DNA of 64,000 nt, taken from assembly GCF_000518605.1 (NCBI RefSeq), contig NZ_KI912458.1:458729-522728 (forward strand), read 5' to 3'. The notes beneath the pieces were generated by a model. It was not told where the DNA came from, ran no database searches, and saw nothing but the letters and a program-made list of their open reading frames with translations. The translations under genes were made by a program, and so were the position numbers. This document shows, one piece after another, positions 58,387-64,000 of this stretch (positions are counted from its first letter, which is position 1; each line of letters begins with the position of its first letter). This stretch comes from Shewanella fidelis ATCC BAA-318. GTDB lineage: Bacteria; Pseudomonadota; Gammaproteobacteria; Enterobacterales; Shewanellaceae.

Positions 58387-58731
58387 CTAGTTTGAAGATA
58401 CGTACATAGCCCAAGAACCAAGAACAAAAATGCTGCTTAATATGGTTAAGACAGAGCTGATTTTTGCTAAGATTGACCATAATTTTTTGCCTTGATAACG
58501 ACTAGCAGATTTCCAGACAGCAATACTGATTAATATAAAATATAAAGACTTTAAACTATCGCCAACAATTAGTGATTCTAGTGTGGTTAATTTTGAGACA
58601 ATTAACCCGATTATTGAACCAACTATAATAAAACCAGCCCAAAAAACATCAACTAACCGCAAACCACCAGAGAATAGTTCTTTGAAAAAATTTTGTTTTT
58701 CTTCTATTGCTACGTCATTCATCCTGAACAT
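58387..58731 (-). CDS. Small membrane protein, cassette-borne
   Basis: 114 residues with three hydrophobic segments (VFWAGFIIVGSIIGLIVSKL, SLKSLYFILISIAVW, VLTILSSIFVLGSWAMYV). The family is not recognised. AAAGGG lies just before the first ATG and 9 bases before a second ATG at 58722, which may be the true start. It is the first gene of the cluster and lies between two attC-like sites. Confidence 0.65.
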   Translation of the reverse strand: MFRMNDVAIEEKQNFFKELFSGGLRLVDVFWAGFIIVGSIIGLIVSKLTTLESLIVGDSLKSLYFILISIAVWKSASRYQGKKLWSILAKISSVLTILSSIFVLGSWAMYVSSN

Positions 58732-58743
58732 TCCCTTTGCAAT

Positions 58744-58805
58744 ATAACGGTATAGTAGGCTGAATTCCGAATAAGAGCAGCCAACCTGGTTAACTTTATG
58801 TTAAC
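58744..58805 (-). repeat. attC-like site at the outer end of the cluster
   Basis: Arms AGGCTG (58757-58762) and CAGCCAACCT (58778-58787) with unpaired AA. Outer boxes are ATAACGG (58744-58750) and GTTAAC (58789-58794 or 58800-58805). On the minus strand it shares GGTTGGCTGCT with the site at 55898. Confidence 0.5.
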
Positions 58806-59371
58806 AAGGTAACTTTGAATGTATTTTTAATCAATAGCTTAATGTAAACATTGCTACGAGATCACTGACTTAGCTATTAGTGAAAGTCAGAATTAACTTA
58901 TTTGTGACGGGATTTGATTTAACTATCGAGTTAAATTTTTATTAAACAATAGGTTAGCTATTGCCAGCTCTTGATGGCCTTGTTTCTTATACATCAAAAT
59001 ATAAGGCAATGCATACATTTTTAACATTAGCGTTTCTATATAGTAAAAGACATGTCTGCAGCTGAACACTTGTTGTAGTGAAACAGAGAAAGGGCATTAC
59101 CAAGTTAGAACCAAAAACGATTAGCTTCAATGAGTACACCTATTATCCGATGTAGATACGGCTGAAGCGGTCGAAAATAAGGTGGGAGATAACGAAATTA
59201 TCAAGCTCTCGAACGAGAGGCAGGATGCCGAACTGGCTCTTTAGCAAGGATGCAAAGGTAAATGCAACCAACCTTCATTCCAAGGTCATAGTAATTTTTA
59301 AGCTTAAATTAATAAAAGGCTATTAATTCTTATTTAGATCCGCTAAAAATATTATTACCGTTCATCAGTAA
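58806..59371. other. Gene-free stretch between the cassette cluster and the AraC gene
   Basis: About 570 bases without an ORF or recognised RNA. There is a small perfect hairpin CTCTCG AA CGAGAG near 59205-59219. The section 59100-59290 is less AT-rich than the rest and may be a gene remnant. The promoter of the AraC gene is presumably near 59300. Confidence 0.45.
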
Positions 59372-59380
59372 TTGAGAGTA

Positions 59381-60421
59381 ATGCATCAGATCTGCAGCTA
59401 TCAAGCCAATATGCGAGTAGGGGATCAGTCCTATCCAGCGTATGAACTAAAAAACATCATCAATTATTTGCTGAACCATTTTGCTGAGCAGCATGTTGAG
59501 CAACTATTGCAAGATATTGGTTTAGATATAACCGCGCTCAACTCAAGCGAGTTTGTTTATGTGTGGCAAGTTGATTACGCCATGATGTTTATGCGTAGGT
59601 TAAGTCAAGATCCTGAGGTCGCTGCTAAAGCGGCCAGTTGCTATAAAGTGGCAGACTTAGATGTGTTGCAGCCTTATTTGGCTAAGTTTAACACCTTAGG
59701 TGATTGTCTCGCTTTTGCCATTGCCCACCCCGAGCTGGTTGGTAGCTTTTCAGATACTTTAATTAGAAATGATTCTGGACATTTGCATGTGCGCTGGCTC
59801 AACACTAACAAGGTTGAGCTTGAGCGTTATAGTTGCCAATTTCAGCACAGTATTTGTTCGTTATTGGCTTTTGCTAAAGAGTTAACCTCAAAAACAATTC
59901 AGCTGAGTCATATTGCGTTAGCTGAACCTTGCAGAGACGCGAGTTTCTTAGCCATTAAAACCGGGGCGCAAGTTGAGTTTGATAGTGAATTTTTTGAGTG
60001 GTCGATTGCTCATGACTACCTTGAGCTGCCACTCACTTACCCATTTGAGCGGCAAAAAAGCCAAAGTATTTGCGATATTGAATCATCATATATATCAGAG
60101 TTACTCACTATTTTGCGTCAACACGCGCCAGAGTTACCCTGTATGGATGCGATGGCGGAGTTGCAAAATATCAGCGCAAGAACCCTAAGACGTAGGCTGG
60201 CAGCAGCCAACACTAGTTATCAAAAGCTGGTAGATCAAGTGCGTTGCCAAATGGCGATAGATTTGATTTTAACCAGTGACTATTCGATTGAAGCGATCTC
60301 TGATTTGATGGGCTTTGGCGAAGTGAGCCACTTTCGCCAAAGCTTTAAACATTGGATTGGTCATCCTCCCGGCCATTTTCATCGCTTAAATCGGCCATTA
60401 GTGGCTGAGTCATCGTCTTAG
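59381..60421 (+). CDS. AraC-family transcriptional regulator
   Basis: 346 residues if started at the ATG at 59381; a TTG at 59372 and a later ATG at 59411 are alternatives and none has a strong ribosome site. The N-terminal domain resembles the arabinose-binding-like domain of OruR/ArgR-type regulators (about 30-200); the C-terminal double helix-turn-helix is NISARTLRRRLAAANTSYQK and SIEAISDLMGFGEVSHFRQS. It is convergent with the diheme cytochrome genes and may control nearby genes; the ligand is unknown. Confidence 0.9.
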   Translation: MHQICSYQANMRVGDQSYPAYELKNIINYLLNHFAEQHVEQLLQDIGLDITALNSSEFVYVWQVDYAMMFMRRLSQDPEVAAKAASCYKVADLDVLQPYLAKFNTLGDCLAFAIAHPELVGSFSDTLIRNDSGHLHVRWLNTNKVELERYSCQFQHSICSLLAFAKELTSKTIQLSHIALAEPCRDASFLAIKTGAQVEFDSEFFEWSIAHDYLELPLTYPFERQKSQSICDIESSYISELLTILRQHAPELPCMDAMAELQNISARTLRRRLAAANTSYQKLVDQVRCQMAIDLILTSDYSIEAISDLMGFGEVSHFRQSFKHWIGHPPGHFHRLNRPLVAESSS

Positions 60422-60483
60422 CTTTGCTGCCGCTATAAGTGCGGGTTAAGATCTTAAGCCGACTAAATCCATAATGGGGTTGA

Positions 60484-61665
60484 TCATTGCTGGCAATTTG
60501 CCAGCTCCGCAGGCATTTCATCAATCCACTGTTTGATAAGTGCAACGGCATCAGTATGGGCAATAGCGCGGCCAACAGGTGGCATTCTGTCTTTAGGCTC
60601 ATTAAGTTCTTGCCTGTAAACCAATATTGAGTGCTCTCCGTCACCGGGAATAATATCGTAAGATAAACCACGTGCGCCGCCATCCCAACCTGGTGGTTGC
60701 TTACAAATGCCGTATTCAAAGCTGGTGTGATCAACATAAAAACCTAGCCTTAATCCTGAAATGCTGGCAAAGCCTTGGGGATTATGGCAATGAGCGCAGT
60801 TAACATCTAAATAGCCTTTTGCTCTGGCGGTAAGCGCAGCAGAGTCGTCGAAAATATCGTAGGTTTTACCCACTTGATTAAGCTGTGGTAAACCTTGCAG
60901 CAATCCTTGCTGTTGCCATAGTTGTAACTGGTTGACTTGATTACCTTGATAGCTAACGTCTCTATTGAGCAAATGTGCTTTTAAGCCAATAGGCTCAATT
61001 TGACTGCTATCGCTGTTGGTTTGATGGCACAGTTTACACTCAGCACGACTAGGCACCTGATAGGCAAAGCGCTGACTTTGTCCTTTATGGTTGAGGGTGT
61101 GAGCAATCTCTTTGCCAGCGACTTGTAGTGTGGCTTCACCGTCTTGCCATAGGTAAGGCAGAGTCGTCCAACCTGTTTGTCTGTGGATTAATAGCCGTGT
61201 TTCAATCAGAACTTGGTTATTGGCATCGTTAATTTGGGTGTCGAAGGGTAAAGCAAAGGTTTTAACTAACACTGTACCTACAGGCATTTCAAAGGTTGAG
61301 CGCGATACATATTTAATGCTTTGGCCCTCAGGAACAAAGATAAATCGATATTTGCTAGCGTAGTTAGAAAAAAGCTCGGTTGAAAGTTGATAGCTGAGTC
61401 CCGGTGCCACAGCTGAGCTTGTGGGAATACTTGGATCAACAAACAATCCATATTGTGATAATGACGGGCAATCTTCACTCATTAGCGCCTGCCAGTTGAC
61501 TTCGGTTGTGGTGGCTTCACAACTTGATGAAGGATCAGGCGTTGGTGTCGGAGTTGGCGTAGTCTCTGGCGGAGTGGTTTCGGCCACTGTCCCCTCATCG
61601 GAGCCGCCACAGCCAGCGGTTAAGCATAGTAAGATCAGTATGATAAATGGAATCGGCATAGGCAT
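60484..61665 (-). CDS. SO2930-family diheme c-type cytochrome lipoprotein
   Basis: 393 residues. A lipoprotein signal ends LTAGC (Cys19), followed by a Thr/Pro linker. Two haem sites: CKLCH near 215 and CAHCH near 295, the latter in YLDVNCAHCHNPQG. SKYRFIFVPEGQSI, GTVLVKTFALPFD and ETRLLIHRQTGWTTLPYLW are signatures of this family, named after Shewanella protein SO2930. It probably sits on the outer membrane or periplasmic face. The function is unknown. It is the smaller of two tandem paralogues. Confidence 0.92.
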   Translation of the reverse strand: MPMPIPFIILILLCLTAGCGGSDEGTVAETTPPETTPTPTPTPDPSSSCEATTTEVNWQALMSEDCPSLSQYGLFVDPSIPTSSAVAPGLSYQLSTELFSNYASKYRFIFVPEGQSIKYVSRSTFEMPVGTVLVKTFALPFDTQINDANNQVLIETRLLIHRQTGWTTLPYLWQDGEATLQVAGKEIAHTLNHKGQSQRFAYQVPSRAECKLCHQTNSDSSQIEPIGLKAHLLNRDVSYQGNQVNQLQLWQQQGLLQGLPQLNQVGKTYDIFDDSAALTARAKGYLDVNCAHCHNPQGFASISGLRLGFYVDHTSFEYGICKQPPGWDGGARGLSYDIIPGDGEHSILVYRQELNEPKDRMPPVGRAIAHTDAVALIKQWIDEMPAELANCQQ

Positions 61666-61695
61666 AAATAATTCTCCATTTATTGGTTTTATTAG

Positions 61696-61726
61696 GGTTA
61701 AAAAAGGCCGACATATGCCGGCCTTT
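61696..61726 (-). terminator. Terminator between the two diheme cytochrome genes
   Basis: Near-perfect 24-base palindrome of AAAGGCCG / CGGCCTTT type, followed on the minus strand by a T run. It separates the two tandem genes into different transcripts or lowers expression of the second. Confidence 0.8.
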
Positions 61727-61767
61727 ACTTTGGGTTTGACTCGCTAATTAATCAACAAGCTAACGAG

Positions 61768-64000
61768 TTAGTTTGAGCAGCTTGCTGCAGGTAGACGCTT
61801 AATCCACTCGTTAATGAGCGCGACGCCTTCTGCGTGTGATAGGCTACGGCCAATTTCAGGCATTCTGTCACCAGGATCGTTAGACTCCATTCTAAAGTGC
61901 AGAATTGACTCTTCAGGCTTACCTGGCACGATATCAAAACCTAACGCGCCGCCACCATATGCAACAGGAGACTTACAGGTACCGTGAGATAGTCCTGCAT
62001 CTTCTGCATACGAGCGCCAGTACTCAAGTTTTAAGCCTGTGTTAGATGCGTTGCCCTCTGGGCGATGACAATGAGCGCAGTTGATATCTAAGTATCCCTT
62101 TGCTACATCCATTAGCGCTGCATCAGACAGCAGGCTAACCGTGGCCTCGTCACCGTCATTGTAGGCTGGAACAGTATCTATGCCTGCAATATCTGGTACA
62201 CCTTGCAAGATCCCAGCAGCTTGCCACTTAAGTAGCTGATTCATGCTGCCGTCGCCATAGGCATAGTCTTTATTAAGATTACGTGCTTTAGGGCCAATCG
62301 GGACAAACTTAGCAGGACTGTCAGCATCAGGTTTGAACTGGTGACACTGTTTACACTGGTTCATGCTTGGTACGACATAATCGAAGCTCATGTCTGTGCC
62401 ATTGTGGCTTACACTCTTGGCTTGAATGGCGCCGGCTTTAGCGAGTACTGCATCAGACTTTTCAGCATTCCACACATAAGGCAGTGCTGTCCAACCGGTT
62501 TCGCGGTGAATAAGCAAACGTGTTTCAATCAGATCTTCATTCGCCAGACCACGTTTGCTGGTGTCCATTGGCAGTGCGAACGATTTAACAATGACAGTAC
62601 CCACAGGGAAGTCCATTGACTCAGTGGCAGAGTAATCCGCTTTGCTGCCTTCTGGTACAAATACATAACGGTATTTACTAGAATAGTCTGTAAATAGCGG
62701 TGTATTTAAGTCATAAGGCAGACCACCTGAGTTAGGGGCGTTAGTTGGATTTTTCATATCTGCAAATAAGTTGTAGTCAGATAGGTTAGGGCAGTTGGCT
62801 TTGAGCAGTGCGTCCCATGATGCATTTGAGCCTTCTGCAACACATAGGCTTAGATCGCCATCGCCGACTAAACCGCCTTCACCTTCGCCAATACTACCAC
62901 CGCCGCCAACGAGATTACCGCCGTCACAGCCCGCGGTATCGTCATCAACGCCACAACCAAAGATTTGCTCGCCAAAGGTGACGGTATGCACAGGTAAACT
63001 AACCTGCTGACAATCCATGATGTCAGCTTGTGGCGCTTCAAACAAAAACTCTGGGCTGTTGGTGTCAGTGTTGTCATTTGCATATAAGCGGCCAAACGAC
63101 ACATCGCCGTTATTTGACGCACACACATTGTCACTGCCGTCAGTGGCAAATGGAAGTTCCTGTAAACCTAAATAGGCAGCGGTGCCATTATTCGATAGTA
63201 GCTCACCTAAGCCATCGTACAGTACGCCGGGAAATTTACCGTGGGTAAAGAGATAGCCTTTGATGATGTCATCAATCAAGTAGCCATTAGGCTTTTGGCC
63301 ATAGCCTTCAATTTTATTATCGTGTAGATAAATATTACGCGGTGTTGGACGCCAGCCATCTTCAATCGGTTGCCCAGGTTGACCGTAGTTGGCAACAAAT
63401 GCTGACATATCGGGTTCGGCGATAAAGAAACTTGAAATTGTTACTGCCATGGTGTCGTGATTGGTGATCTCATTGTTGAAGATCTCCACGTCGTCTGTTG
63501 ACAGAATAATCATACCTGTGCCCGGTGGTACAATGTGTACACCAGCAGGGTTGGCTGAGGCGTTAGCAAAGTTTTTAGTATTATTATCATAAACTTTGTT
63601 ATTAAAGATCCGCACACTTGAGCCGTATCTGTGGTTACCAATAGGGAGATCAAATACTAAAATACCACCGGTATTGCCCATGGCTTCGTTATCATACACA
63701 TCTGCATATTTTGAGTTTTCAATCTCAATACCTGCAACGTTCTCTTTGGCGATATTGCGGCGCACTACAATATATTGAGATTGACCAACATAAATACCTG
63801 CATCGGCACTACCACGCACATAGGTATCTTCAATAAGAATATTTTCACACTCAACAGGGTAAAGCCCATACGCGCCGTTACCTTCATCTAGTTCACCTTC
63901 CCATACGGTTGCAAGGCGGCGCAAGATAATACCGTTGGTGTTTTTCAGTTTAATACCGTTATTTTTGGCTTCATTAACCGAAAGATCTTGAATAATGATA
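61768..64000 (-). CDS. Parallel beta-helix protein fused to SO2930-type diheme cytochrome (5' end outside window)
   Basis: The frame is open to base 64000, so the N-terminus is missing; at least 743 residues are present. The first about 260 are right-handed beta-helix coils (EDTYVRGSADAGIYVGQSQ, VAGIEIENSKYADVYDNEA, NTGGILVFDLP), as in the SO2931-type family. A Gly/Asp-rich linker follows, then a diheme module with CKQCH and CAHCH (YLDINCAHCHRPEG) closely similar to the neighbouring 60484 gene. The C-terminal MPEIGRSLSHAEGVALINEW is shared by both. The combination suggests a surface or periplasmic redox protein; the function is unknown. Confidence 0.9.
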   Translation of the reverse strand, partial: IIIQDLSVNEAKNNGIKLKNTNGIILRRLATVWEGELDEGNGAYGLYPVECENILIEDTYVRGSADAGIYVGQSQYIVVRRNIAKENVAGIEIENSKYADVYDNEAMGNTGGILVFDLPIGNHRYGSSVRIFNNKVYDNNTKNFANASANPAGVHIVPPGTGMIILSTDDVEIFNNEITNHDTMAVTISSFFIAEPDMSAFVANYGQPGQPIEDGWRPTPRNIYLHDNKIEGYGQKPNGYLIDDIIKGYLFTHGKFPGVLYDGLGELLSNNGTAAYLGLQELPFATDGSDNVCASNNGDVSFGRLYANDNTDTNSPEFLFEAPQADIMDCQQVSLPVHTVTFGEQIFGCGVDDDTAGCDGGNLVGGGGSIGEGEGGLVGDGDLSLCVAEGSNASWDALLKANCPNLSDYNLFADMKNPTNAPNSGGLPYDLNTPLFTDYSSKYRYVFVPEGSKADYSATESMDFPVGTVIVKSFALPMDTSKRGLANEDLIETRLLIHRETGWTALPYVWNAEKSDAVLAKAGAIQAKSVSHNGTDMSFDYVVPSMNQCKQCHQFKPDADSPAKFVPIGPKARNLNKDYAYGDGSMNQLLKWQAAGILQGVPDIAGIDTVPAYNDGDEATVSLLSDAALMDVAKGYLDINCAHCHRPEGNASNTGLKLEYWRSYAEDAGLSHGTCKSPVAYGGGALGFDIVPGKPEESILHFRMESNDPGDRMPEIGRSLSHAEGVALINEWIKRLPAASCSN

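Larger units (their letters stand above)
54474..58810 (-). other. Probable integron cassette cluster without integrase (CALIN)
   Basis: Five compact, AT-rich genes lie head-to-tail on the minus strand, each followed by a spacer with an imperfect palindrome. Best examples: 58295-58386, 57594-57763, 55898-55984 and 58744-58805. The spacer ends share attC-like boxes. On the minus strand, AACAAGCAC comes shortly after the gene end in two spacers, and GGCGTTA or a variant comes before the next gene. Gene content (two acetyltransferases, ClbS/DfsB type, beta-lactamase fold, small membrane protein) is typical of cassettes. No intI gene is in the window. Confidence 0.65.

Noticed and set aside
61421..61747. 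108-residue plus-strand ORF over the cytochrome signal and linker region
   Set aside because: Antisense to the Thr/Pro linker; low-complexity Val/Gly translation with no ribosome site.

Overview
The window looks like chromosomal DNA of a Shewanella-type marine gammaproteobacterium. The evidence is gene order (fimV-truA-folC-dedD-cvpA-purF; smrB/prmB-aroC; yciB/yciI ... rnm-yciO-scpA-scpB-rluB-yciK-sohB), several multiheme c-type cytochrome proteins including the SO2930-type diheme family, and a moderate, slightly AT-rich base composition. No rRNA, tRNA, CRISPR array, prophage or complete insertion sequence was recognised.

Layout. 1-4.7 kb: the 5' part of a secreted protein built from 13-residue repeats, then a very large beta-propeller/Y_Y_Y/PAS/PAS/GGDEF/EAL sensor. 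5-16 kb: M16 protease, sixA, a MITE-like element, smrB divergent from prmB, then aroC, an MFS transporter, a NAD-kinase-like protein, yfcL, a TrmH-type methyltransferase and a DUF3313 lipoprotein. 16-31 kb: mnmC (N-terminal methyltransferase half apparently degenerate), fabB, an ArsR regulator, pdxB-asd, fimV with a long acidic tandem-repeat region, truA, folC, dedD, cvpA and purF. 31-43 kb: a Fur-box-preceded small membrane gene divergent from topB, a LysR regulator, a GNAT, a frameshifted small membrane gene, a B12-type radical SAM protein, DUF4250, an S33 peptidase, ycbL, DUF1097, xthA, yciI, yciB and a cupin. 43.5-54 kb: a pentaheme cytochrome c, rnm-yciO, scpA-scpB-rluB, yciK, a large lipase-like lipoprotein and sohB.

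54.4-58.8 kb is the main accessory region: small AT-rich genes all on the minus strand (GNAT, ClbS/DfsB-like, serine beta-lactamase-fold hydrolase, GNAT, small membrane protein), separated by imperfect palindromes with attC-like ends. I read this as a cluster of integron gene cassettes without an integrase (a CALIN). After a 640-base gene-free stretch come an AraC-type regulator and, convergent with it, two SO2930-type diheme cytochrome genes. The second carries the cytochrome module fused to a parallel beta-helix domain and runs off the window end.

The core genes serve general functions: translation and RNA modification (prmB, smrB, truA, mnmC, rluB, TrmH-type), chromosome segregation (scpA/scpB), cofactor and nucleotide synthesis (aroC, pdxB, folC, purF), amino-acid and fatty-acid synthesis (asd, fabB), and polar/cell-envelope organisation (fimV, dedD, yciB, sohB). 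The cytochromes fit a respiratory life style. All identifications come from reading motifs, lengths and context; no database search was run.
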